From NCBI GenBank assembly GCA_004376205.1, contig SOKG01000104.1:1-6021 (forward strand): a stretch of DNA of 6,021 nucleotides. Direction: 5' to 3'. Positions 1 through 5,304 of the stretch are shown here, piece by piece. The notes under the pieces are model-generated. The model saw nothing but the letters and a program-made list of their open reading frames with translations. It searched no databases and was not told where the DNA came from. The stretch's first letter is position 1. The number at the start of each line of letters is the position of its first letter. Both the position numbers and the translations under genes were made by a program. The stretch is from Dehalococcoidia bacterium. Its GTDB lineage: Bacteria > Chloroflexota > Dehalococcoidia > SZUA-161.

Positions 1-494
1 AGGGGCAGCTCCAGCAGGCACGCCTTGGCCCCGATGACCCTATGCTCCTTCCCTTCTTCAATGACCGTGCCCGCGCCAGTGGGGGTGTAGAAGCCCTCGA
101 TCCCCGCCCCTGCAGCCCTGATCCTCTCCGCCAATGTTCCCTGGGGAACCAGTTCCAGCTCAGCCTCCCCAGCGAGGCACTGTTTCTCGAAGACGGTGGG
201 TCTCGACGGCGATGGAGAGAAGGGGTATGAGGCGATGGCCTTCTTTACCTGCCTGTTCTCCGCCAGGATGCTGGGATCGATATATTTGCGCCCCGGTGTT
301 ACCCCGAAGGTGCCGCCGAGGCCGGTGGTGTTGCCAATGATGGTGAGCTCCTTGGCACCCTGGTCGCGAAGGGCGAGGAGGAGGTACTCAGGCATACCAC
401 CGGCGCCGCCGAAGCCGTCGATCATGACGGTGGCACCATCAGGGATGTCGGCTACCGCCTCGGCAAAGCTGGGGCAAACCTTCTCTTTGGGCAT
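1..494 (-). CDS. Family I CoA-transferase, subunit A (3-oxoacid/acetate type), 3' end cut by window edge
   Basis: The 164 complete residues visible are the N-terminal part of the A (alpha) subunit of a two-subunit family I CoA-transferase, which moves CoA between an acyl-CoA and a free carboxylate in the cytoplasm. Seen: the CoA-transferase entry motif D19-G-A-T-V-M-I-D-G-F-G-G-A-G-G-M-P35, close to the family signature but with Asp in place of the first Gly of the usual GGF; then ELTIIGNTTG (49-58), LVPQGTLAERIRAAGAGI (115-132) and FYTPTGAGT (135-143), all typical of the 3-oxoacid A subunit. The catalytic glutamate of this family sits in the B subunit, which should follow beyond position 1. 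The ATG at 494-492 is preceded by GGGAGG at 501-506, a good ribosome site. It lies 92 nt after the DUF35-SCP2 gene and is probably the fourth gene of that operon. The substrate cannot be read from the sequence; related glutaconate-type or IpdA-like enzymes are alternatives. Confidence 0.92.
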   Translation of the reverse strand, partial: MPKEKVCPSFAEAVADIPDGATVMIDGFGGAGGMPEYLLLALRDQGAKELTIIGNTTGLGGTFGVTPGRKYIDPSILAENRQVKKAIASYPFSPSPSRPTVFEKQCLAGEAELELVPQGTLAERIRAAGAGIEGFYTPTGAGTVIEEGKEHRVIGAKACLLELP

Positions 495-586
495 GTCAGA
501 CCTCCCGGGTTAGTGGCGTGGGTAGCGGGGGCAATTCCCCATATCTCGGCAAAGCCAGACACTGAAATCATATCACACATTTGGCA

Positions 587-1576
587 TCATGTCTTCTTAG
601 CTCTAGCCAGGGATCGCGCCATCCTGTCCAGCTTGAAGATGGTGGTGAACTCCATATTCTTGCTGATCCAAAGCTTCTTCATGATAATAGAGTCGGTAAG
701 GGCACCCCTATAGGCTAGGCCATCGAGGAGGGTTTTAGCATCTTCGCAGACCATCACAAAGTCAGGTTCCTCTAGCGCTTTCTCCTCGATCCTGAAGTCG
801 CCGTCGTCAATCTCAATGGCGAACTGACCACCCGTGGTCTTAACCTGTATACTCCGCTTCCAGCCAGCGATATCCTTGCGGGCTCGCTCCGTCTCGTTCA
901 TTTGCGCTGCGATGGCCTGCATCGCCTCGAGGGCATCTTTGTAGGCAGCTACGTCCCTGTCATCGGCCACGCGAAGCCCGGGTTCTACAGCAGCACCCCA
1001 GTCGAGCTCTGACTCTTGAAGCCCCTTCCTGGCAATCTGCTCCTTGGTTAGCTCTGAAGTAGGCATGCAGAAGATATCCGTGATCCCGCCAATGCGATTA
1101 TCCCTGAAGATAACCTTCACCTCGGTGCCTTTCCTGACCAGCCCCGGTACCAAGATGCCAGTGGTGGTATAGACGTTTATGCTCAGGGCTGTGTCGGCTC
1201 CCTTCAAGATCACTCGGCCCCTACCGAAGGGAGCCATGTGTTGGAATATTGAGGTGGCGAAATAGGTGATGGGTGGAGTACTATTCATTACACCCACCTG
1301 CTCCACCTCGACCAGCTCCGTGGGCGCAAAATTACAATCGGGGCATCTGGTCATGAACGGGGGCACCCTCACCATGCCGCATTTGATGCACTTACAGCCC
1401 AACACCTTCTTCTCATCCCGCAGCGCCAGGAAGAACGGCGACAGCTCGCCCATGCTCCTCCGATAGAAGGTGAACATCGCATCGTTCACCTCGAGGTAAT
1501 CTTTACCGGCAATGGTTATAGTCCTGCTTTCAGCATCGGGTATATATTCCGAGGGCACTATTTTCTTCTCTCCCAT
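587..1576 (-). CDS. DUF35 zinc-ribbon/OB-fold protein fused to a C-terminal SCP2 sterol-carrier domain
   Basis: Predicted 329-residue cytoplasmic accessory protein for the thiolase-fold enzyme encoded just upstream. Domains seen: N-terminal helix-rich part ending in the typical FYRRSMGELSPFFLALRDEK (37-56); rubredoxin-like zinc ribbon with C63-x2-C66 and C78-x2-C81 (an extra C61 gives CKCIKC); an OB fold at about 90-170 with PFGRGRVILKG and VPGLVRKGTEVKVIF; a charged helical linker at about 175-235; and an SCP2-like domain at about 238-325 (IQVKTTGGQFAIEIDDGDF, then a hydrophobic C-terminal helix). DUF35 proteins are known to bind thiolase-superfamily enzymes and pass CoA intermediates; SCP2 domains bind fatty acyl or sterol-like lipids. 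The fusion is longer than a plain DUF35 protein (about 130-150 residues). Start: ATG at 1576 has AAGGGGGAAG upstream (1583-1592). An in-frame ATG at 1600 overlaps the thiolase stop as ATGA but lacks a ribosome site; it would add 8 residues, and either is possible. Confidence 0.88.
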   Translation of the reverse strand: MGEKKIVPSEYIPDAESRTITIAGKDYLEVNDAMFTFYRRSMGELSPFFLALRDEKKVLGCKCIKCGMVRVPPFMTRCPDCNFAPTELVEVEQVGVMNSTPPITYFATSIFQHMAPFGRGRVILKGADTALSINVYTTTGILVPGLVRKGTEVKVIFRDNRIGGITDIFCMPTSELTKEQIARKGLQESELDWGAAVEPGLRVADDRDVAAYKDALEAMQAIAAQMNETERARKDIAGWKRSIQVKTTGGQFAIEIDDGDFRIEEKALEEPDFVMVCEDAKTLLDGLAYRGALTDSIIMKKLWISKNMEFTTIFKLDRMARSLARAKKT

Positions 1577-1582
1577 GGCTAG

Positions 1583-1592
1583 CTTCCCCCTT
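1583..1592 (-). promoter_or_regulatory. Ribosome binding site deciding the DUF35-SCP2 start
   Basis: On the minus strand AAGGGGGAAG lies about 7 nt before the ATG at 1576-1574, while nothing purine-rich precedes the alternative ATG at 1600-1598 that overlaps the thiolase stop codon. This favours the shorter 329-residue product, though coupling through the ATGA overlap could still allow the longer one. Confidence 0.5.
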
Positions 1593-1596
1593 GTTC

Positions 1597-2793
1597 TCAT
1601 TCGTGTTCGAGAATCAGGCAGGCAGTGTATTGGGCAACGGTGCTACCCGTGCCATGGACAAGAGCCGTCCGGAGCTTTCTCTTGATAAGCTCGTTCCTAG
1701 CGGACCAGGCAGACATTATATTGCTGGCGCCCACGGCATGCCCGCAGTAGATGAGCCCGCCGCAGGGGTTCACCAGGAGCTCGCCCCCCGGCGTCATGAT
1801 GCCGTCCTCGACGAGGGCATCAGCCCTTCCCAGCGGCACGAAGCCGAACTCCGCCATACTGATCCCGAGCTGGTGCACGAAGGCGTCGTGAAGCTCCACG
1901 ACGTCTATTGCTTTGAGAGGGTCTTCTATTCCGGCCATTTCATAGGCGCGGTGAGAACCCAGGTAGTCGGACATGATTCGGGACATTACCTTCTGGTTCT
2001 TGCCAGCGAAGGAATGCTCATTGGCTTCCCCAACGCCCGTTATCCAGACCACAGGCTGGCCGGTGTTTCTAGAAATGGCCTTGGCTGTCTCCTCCTCGGC
2101 AAGTATCAGGGCAGCGGCGCCCTCACTATAGACACAAATCTCCAGTTCCCTGAACGGGTAGACCACAAGTCTGGAGTTCATTACCTCTTCAGGGGTTACC
2201 TGATCAAACTGCCTTTGGGCGTAGGGATTGGTTCTCACCTGCTGGCTGAGCAGTGCTGAAATCTGGGCAGTGACCTCCGGCTTCAGGTCACCCGGATGCT
2301 CGTCCATGTAGGCCAGGACCACCTCGGCGTAGCTGTCTGAAGCTGACCAGCCTATCTTCTGCTCGAAGAAGCTATCGCCAGACCAGCCAATCGTCTTGAT
2401 CACCTCCGGGGTAGCTGACATTGACAGAAAGTCGAAGCAGTCCGTTGCCTTCTCAACCCCCAAGACTAAGACGGTCTTGAACCTCTCCGCTGCCACATAG
2501 GCGTGGGCAGCCGACATCGTGTAGGCGCCTGTAGCTCCACCATTGGAGATACGGATGCCAAACTTGTTCTGGAGGCCTATTATGCCTTGCAGAGGGTGCT
2601 CAGGAATGCAGGTCCTCTCAAAGATATCGTTGTAAATGCCATAAAACGCTGCATCCACATCCTTTGGTTCCAGCCCGGCATCCTGCATGGCGCTCATGGC
2701 AGCCATCTGGGCCAGCTCATAATAGGTTTTTTCTATCCATCGGCCCTTGAAGGGGGTAACCCCTGCACCAACTATACCAACCTTTCTCGGCAT
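1597..2793 (-). CDS. Thiolase-fold protein (SCP-x/acetyl-CoA acetyltransferase-like) lacking the nucleophilic cysteine
   Basis: A 398-residue member of the thiolase superfamily, close in layout to SCP-x thiolases and archaeal-type acetyl-CoA acetyltransferases. Seen: N-terminal VGIVGAGVTPF (5-15), the VLVLGVEKATD core strand (108-118), VVELHDAF with H302, LVNPCGGLIYCGHAVGAS (340-357) with H352 matching the catalytic His of the GHP loop, and a C-terminal glycine loop VHGTGSTVAQYTA (379-391). The strand that normally carries the acyl-accepting cysteine (C-A-S-G) reads N84-G-G-A-T-G89, so the nucleophile position is Gly86; the second cysteine loop is also altered (H380-G-T-G-S). Ordinary thiolysis by a covalent acyl-enzyme is therefore doubtful; cysteine-less relatives such as the steroid-side-chain aldolase Ltp2 work with a DUF35 partner, and here the next gene is a DUF35 protein overlapping by ATGA. 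Start: ATG at 2793 with GGAGGG at 2799-2804; an in-frame upstream extension reaching 2985 runs into the preceding gene and is unlikely. Confidence 0.9.
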   Translation of the reverse strand: MPRKVGIVGAGVTPFKGRWIEKTYYELAQMAAMSAMQDAGLEPKDVDAAFYGIYNDIFERTCIPEHPLQGIIGLQNKFGIRISNGGATGAYTMSAAHAYVAAERFKTVLVLGVEKATDCFDFLSMSATPEVIKTIGWSGDSFFEQKIGWSASDSYAEVVLAYMDEHPGDLKPEVTAQISALLSQQVRTNPYAQRQFDQVTPEEVMNSRLVVYPFRELEICVYSEGAAALILAEEETAKAISRNTGQPVVWITGVGEANEHSFAGKNQKVMSRIMSDYLGSHRAYEMAGIEDPLKAIDVVELHDAFVHQLGISMAEFGFVPLGRADALVEDGIMTPGGELLVNPCGGLIYCGHAVGASNIMSAWSARNELIKRKLRTALVHGTGSTVAQYTACLILEHE

Positions 2794-2798
2794 AGCTA

Positions 2799-2804
2799 CC
2801 CTCC
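2799..2804 (-). promoter_or_regulatory. Ribosome binding site fixing the thiolase-fold gene start
   Basis: GGAGGG on the minus strand, 5 nt before the ATG at 2793-2791. It picks this start over the upstream in-frame ATG codons as far as 2985, most of which lie inside the end of the acyl-CoA synthetase subunit gene. The protein then begins MPRKVGIVGAG, the expected N terminus for the family. Confidence 0.75.
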
Positions 2805-2845
2805 AGGTATTGTTAGCTACCTTCTCAATCTCGCCAGCCTCTTGT

Positions 2846-4303
2846 CTAGGCATCGGAGCCATATCTGAGATACTGCGCATACCTGACCAGGACAGCATAG
2901 GCAGCGGCCGCCTGGTGGGGCGTGGTGTAGCAAACAGTCTGGGTCTCCCGGGTAAGGGCTGCCAGTTTAGCTGCGGCCTCTTCACCGCCCAGGGGCATGT
3001 TCATGGCCACCACCACCGGTTTCTGGTAATGGTCCCTTAGCTTTATCACCTCTCTTAAGGACTGGCCAAAATCCTCGACCGCGGCCAGGACAAAGTCGTC
3101 CATGCTTTTGATGGAGCTGAGATTGCTGAAGACACTCGCTCCTGTGGCAAGTCCCAGAATAACCACCCCATCTATCTCAGCGCTGCACAACAACACTTCT
3201 AGGATGTTGTTGTCATTCGCTCCCAATGCGGCCACCAGATCCACTGGGTTGTGGCGCGTCCACCACGGGGGCAAGTATTTGTCCAGCTCGCTCAGGGTCT
3301 TCTCACCCAGTGGGGCTACCTCGAGGCCAGCCCGGGCACAGACATCGGCTGCCAGAACTCCCCATCCTCCTCCTCTGGTGATGATGCCTACCCTGTTTCC
3401 CTTGGGCAGGGGCTGGCTGAGGAAGACGCCTCCGGCATCTACCAGCTCGTCCATGCTGTGAACCCTTATGATTGCCGCCTGCTTGCAGGCGGCGCTGAAA
3501 ATGGAATCGGAACCAGACAGCGCCGCGGTATGCGATCTGGCAGCCCTGGTGCCAGCTGGCGTATCCCCTGCCTTCAGCATGAGGATGGGCTTCTTCTTGG
3601 TTACCCTTCTCGCCACTTCTAGGAACCTCCTCCCATCCTGGAGGCCCTCCACATAGCTCAGGATAACCTTGGTCTGCTCATCCTGTTCCAAGTATTCCAG
3701 AAAGTCCTCTATATGAAGATCGGCTTCGTTGCCGCTGCTGATGTAACGACTGATGCCCAGGCCCCGGCTCATGGCTTCCCCAGTCACTGAGCCTGCCACA
3801 TTGCCGCTCTGGGATATGATGGCCAGAGAACCCCGGCGAGGGTAAAGAGGCAGCATGCTGCAGTAGAACCGGCTGTAGGTGCTCATGATGCCATTGCAAT
3901 TGGGCCCCACCAGCACCATCCCCCCCTGGCGGGCGAGGCGAACCATATCCCTCTCCATCTGTTGTCCGCGGTCCCCCACTTCGGCAAAGCCGGCAGTGAT
4001 AACCACCCCCGCCTTTATCCCCTTGTCCAGGCAATCCTGGATCACCTGCAGAATGCTCGATAGGGGCACGAGGATGACGGCCAGGTCCGGGGTCTCAGGC
4101 AGTTCTGCCACGCTGTGGTAAACCTGTAGCCCCAGGATCTCCTTTTGCCGGGGATTAACCGCATAGATCTTGCCTGGAAACCTGCCATTTATCAGGTTCA
4201 AAAGGACGATGAAGCCCCATTTCCCAGGGTCATTGGATGCTCCGACAAGGGCAACGGACCGCGGGCTGAATAGCGGCTCAAGTCTCCCCACGGCTTGTGA
4301 CAA
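2846..4303 (-). CDS. NDP-forming acyl-CoA synthetase alpha subunit (acetate-CoA ligase, ADP-forming type), stand-alone
   Basis: Enzymes of this family interconvert acyl-CoA + ADP + Pi with acid + CoA + ATP through a phosphohistidine, and serve anaerobes in substrate-level phosphorylation or acid activation. Seen in 485 residues: CoA-binding Rossmann domain at about 8-135 (FSPRSVALVGASNDPGKWG, IYAVNPRQKEILG, GPNCNGI at 133-139); succinyl-CoA-synthetase-like domain at about 155-300 with SQSGNVAGS (164-172), the conserved Glu of SYVEG (E219) and the phospho-acceptor His in ARSHTAALSGSD (H258), matching Glu218/His257 of characterised ADP-forming acetyl-CoA synthetases; then a third domain at about 300-480 with ITRGGGWGVLAAD and HNPVDL. 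The ATP-grasp beta subunit, often fused to give about 700 residues, is absent here and not encoded elsewhere in the window. The start is TTG at 4303-4301 with AAGGAGG at 4311-4317. First gene of the CoA operon; 52 nt separate it from the thiolase-fold gene. Acyl specificity is unknown. Confidence 0.92.
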   Translation of the reverse strand: MSQAVGRLEPLFSPRSVALVGASNDPGKWGFIVLLNLINGRFPGKIYAVNPRQKEILGLQVYHSVAELPETPDLAVILVPLSSILQVIQDCLDKGIKAGVVITAGFAEVGDRGQQMERDMVRLARQGGMVLVGPNCNGIMSTYSRFYCSMLPLYPRRGSLAIISQSGNVAGSVTGEAMSRGLGISRYISSGNEADLHIEDFLEYLEQDEQTKVILSYVEGLQDGRRFLEVARRVTKKKPILMLKAGDTPAGTRAARSHTAALSGSDSIFSAACKQAAIIRVHSMDELVDAGGVFLSQPLPKGNRVGIITRGGGWGVLAADVCARAGLEVAPLGEKTLSELDKYLPPWWTRHNPVDLVAALGANDNNILEVLLCSAEIDGVVILGLATGASVFSNLSSIKSMDDFVLAAVEDFGQSLREVIKLRDHYQKPVVVAMNMPLGGEEAAAKLAALTRETQTVCYTTPHQAAAAYAVLVRYAQYLRYGSDA

Positions 4304-4310
4304 CTCAATT

Positions 4311-4317
4311 CCTCCTT
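4311..4317 (-). promoter_or_regulatory. Strong ribosome binding site for a TTG start
   Basis: A full AAGGAGG on the minus strand stands 7 nt before TTG (4303-4301). The reading frame from this TTG gives MSQAVGRLEPLFSPRSVALV, the expected beginning of the CoA-binding domain, and no in-frame ATG lies near, so the TTG start is well supported. Confidence 0.8.
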
Positions 4318-4558
4318 GCCTCTAATAGCTGTCCATTCTTGGTGTCTTGAACCCAGAGGGAGATTGCTTTGGCTGCCCTTTGACGACTAGGAAGGGCGGA
4401 ATAACCTGCCTTGCGCTCTGTGAACACATCATAGACCAACGGATATGATTAGGCAAGGGCTGTGAAGGAGTCTGGGGACCACTCGCTGGGTGACTGTAGA
4501 ATGATGCTAACGAGCCCACCAGAATCCGAAGTTGCACCTTCAGCCAGATTGTGCACCT

Positions 4559-4581
4559 GGAGCCAACCCTGCGTTGGCTTC
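4559..4581. repeat. Compact inverted repeat (hairpin), 9-bp stem with one G-T pair
   Basis: AGCCAAC (4561-4567) and GTTGGCT (4573-4579) are perfect complements around the 5-nt loop CCTGC; a G-T wobble and a G-C pair extend the stem to 4559 and 4581. On the plus strand it is followed by a loosely T-rich CTTTATT, but no plus-strand gene precedes it. On the minus strand no T-tract follows, so it is not a clear terminator in the direction of transcription. It may be an RNA structure in the leader of the CoA operon. Confidence 0.45.
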
Positions 4582-4595
4582 TTTATTGATGTCAC

Positions 4596-4615
4596 ACGCT
4601 GATATGTATCAGCGT
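4596..4615. repeat. Perfect 20-bp palindrome with 9-bp arms and 2-nt centre, operator candidate
   Basis: ACGCTGATA (4596-4604), centre TG, then TATCAGCGT (4607-4615): the arms are exact reverse complements. The size and near-zero spacing suit the binding site of a homodimeric helix-turn-helix regulator (TetR- or GntR-like) rather than a terminator. It sits 293 nt before the first gene of the CoA operon and only 14 nt from another hairpin. No regulator gene is encoded in the window, so the protein that might bind is unknown. Confidence 0.5.
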
Positions 4616-4697
4616 AACAAAGTGAGTAGTATGCTTTTTGTCGTGAGGGGCAAGCTACCGGCATTGAGCAAGGCATGCGGAAGGTAACATGGTACGC

Positions 4698-4706
4698 ACT
4701 ATAGCA
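4698..4706 (-). promoter_or_regulatory. Possible extended -10 promoter element
   Basis: On the minus strand TGCTATAGT fits the extended -10 pattern TGnTATAaT with one mismatch. The hexamer 17 nt upstream (4721-4726, CTTATC) is a poor -35. A transcript from here would have a leader of about 390 nt and pass through the palindrome at 4596-4615. Speculative. Confidence 0.2.
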
Positions 4707-4745
4707 GGAAAGGACACTCTGATAAGCCACCTTAACCCTGTCTAG

Positions 4746-4773
4746 GAGCCAGACTGCCTGTTTGCGCTGGCTC
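4746..4773 (-). terminator. Terminator-like stem after the membrane-protein gene, no T-tract
   Basis: On the minus strand GAGCCAG (4773-4767) pairs perfectly with CTGGCTC (4752-4746) around a 14-nt loop, starting 10 nt after the stop codon at 4784-4786. The position suits a transcript end, but the following bases (CTAGACAGGG) are not T-rich and the loop is long, so an intrinsic terminator is doubtful; a 3'-end protecting stem is an alternative. Confidence 0.3.
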
Positions 4774-4783
4774 ATTTACCAAA

Positions 4784-5053
4784 CTAGCTCTTCTGTCGCT
4801 TAAATGCTATTCTTAACAAGGTGAAGACAACAATAAGATAGGCAATCGTTCTAATTGCGATCAAAAAAGCCTCTAGGGTTTCTCTTAGGCCAAGGACGGT
4901 TAGGAGATGCGAGATGCCAAAGATTCCAAAGGCTATACCAATATATAGAGGCGACTTATCTCCGGTTCTCCTATAGCCGAGAAAGCCTAACACTAGTATT
5001 ATCGTGCAGAGCACTAGGTTCAATATATAGATTGGGTCCAAGATAACCGTCAT
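4784..5053 (-). CDS. Small membrane protein with three predicted transmembrane segments, function unknown
   Basis: An 89-residue hydrophobic protein that I do not recognise as a named family. Seen: membrane segments at about 8-26 (IYILNLVLCTIILVLGFLG), 36-55 (LYIGIAFGIFGISHLLTVLG) and 60-82 (LEAFLIAIRTIAYLIVVFTL). The loop between the first two (YRRTGDK) and the tail (RIAFKRQKS) are positively charged, which predicts N terminus outside and C terminus in the cytoplasm. There is no catalytic motif or metal-binding cluster. The ATG at 5053 lies 3 nt after the stop of the RAM-domain gene, and its ribosome site AAGGAGG lies within the last codons of that gene, so the two are probably co-translated. 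It is the last gene before the large intergenic region. The coding call rests on the clean membrane topology, the start context and the tight spacing. Confidence 0.65.
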   Translation of the reverse strand: MTVILDPIYILNLVLCTIILVLGFLGYRRTGDKSPLYIGIAFGIFGISHLLTVLGLRETLEAFLIAIRTIAYLIVVFTLLRIAFKRQKS

Positions 5054-5056
5054 TCC

Positions 5057-5230
5057 TTATGCCTCCTTCGCCAGTGCATCAAGGTCTGCCACTTCGATTG
5101 TAGCTACGATGTCATACGGCCCCGCTACCGAGTCAGCAGATTTCACACCTTCCACCTTCTGGACAGCCTGAATTACCTCGCTCGTCTTGCCGACTTCCGC
5201 CTCAATCAGTACATAAGCCTTCATTGCCAT
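5057..5230 (-). CDS. Stand-alone AsnC/Lrp ligand-binding (RAM) domain protein, short at the C terminus
   Basis: A 57-residue protein made only of the effector-binding domain of AsnC/Lrp regulators, with no DNA-binding helix-turn-helix. Seen: first strand KAYVLIEAEVGK (4-15), helix TSEVIQAVQKVEGV, second strand, then the signature GPYDIVATIEV (39-49) and the start of the second helix (DLDALAKEA). Such small RAM proteins bind amino acids or other small ligands and oligomerise as dimers and higher rings. The family is usually about 75-80 residues, ending in a further helix and a strand of the type GV-x2-T-x-T-x2-V; here TAA follows DALAKEA directly, so about 20 residues are missing and no other frame restores them visibly. 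Start: ATG at 5230 with GGGGGAGG at 5239-5246; a GTG at 5239 would add 3 residues but overlaps that site. Followed 3 nt later by the membrane-protein gene. It may be functional in shortened form or decayed. Confidence 0.72.
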   Translation of the reverse strand: MAMKAYVLIEAEVGKTSEVIQAVQKVEGVKSADSVAGPYDIVATIEVADLDALAKEA

Positions 5231-5238
5231 GGCTAACA

Positions 5239-5246
5239 CCTCCCCC
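5239..5246 (-). promoter_or_regulatory. Ribosome binding site deciding the RAM-domain gene start
   Basis: GGGGGAGG on the minus strand, 8 nt before the ATG at 5230-5228. It favours MAMKAYVLIE as the N terminus over the GTG at 5239, which lies within the site itself, and over the ATG at 5224, which is 14 nt away. Confidence 0.6.
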
Positions 5247-5304
5247 TATAATTTCCTTCAGCTCCTTTTCAAAGTCGCCTGGCTGCACCAAATGCGCACC
5301 GAGA

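Larger units (their letters stand above)
4304..4783. other. 480-nt intergenic region between two minus-strand gene groups
   Basis: No credible gene: the minus-strand open frames here (about 108 and 71 codons) have atypical composition, show no recognisable family and lack good ribosome sites. The interval separates the RAM/membrane-protein pair from the CoA operon and is the natural place for a terminator of the former and a promoter/operator of the latter. It holds a stem of 7 bp just after the membrane-protein gene (4746-4773), an extended -10-like element (4698-4706), a perfect palindrome (4596-4615), a second compact hairpin (4559-4581) and an imperfect direct repeat of 15 bp, 12 of 15 matching, at 4532-4546 and 4551-4565. 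The remainder, 4318-4530, shows nothing I can name. I do not recognise a known riboswitch or tRNA. Confidence 0.6.

Noticed and set aside
528..541. Short inverted repeat GGGG/CCCC between the DUF35-SCP2 and CoA-transferase genes
   Set aside because: Only 4-5 bp of stem with no T-tract; expected by chance in GC-rich spacer.
1591..2259. 222-codon open frame on the plus strand
   Set aside because: Lies entirely antisense to the thiolase-fold gene, has no recognisable domain and no ribosome site; a shadow frame of GC-rich coding sequence.
2794..2985. N-terminal extension of the thiolase-fold gene to 2985
   Set aside because: The added 64 residues are Pro/Arg-rich and unlike the family, and mostly overlap the end of the preceding gene; the ATG at 2793 has a strong ribosome site.
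4322..4537. 71-codon minus-strand open frame before the acyl-CoA synthetase gene
   Set aside because: Low-complexity Pro/Ser/Gln composition, overlaps another spurious frame, no domain and no good start context.
4501..4580. Possible group II intron or riboswitch fragment
   Set aside because: A faint resemblance around GGTGCAACTTCGG on the minus strand, but no domain V hairpin, no maturase gene and no known riboswitch core could be identified.
4559..4590. Plus-strand intrinsic terminator
   Set aside because: The hairpin is followed by only a broken T-rich stretch and no plus-strand gene exists upstream that it could terminate.
4449..4775. 108-codon minus-strand open frame in the intergenic region
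   Set aside because: Rich in Ser, Gln, Cys and Trp with no family resemblance, spans the inverted repeats, and lacks a proper ribosome site; treated as non-coding.
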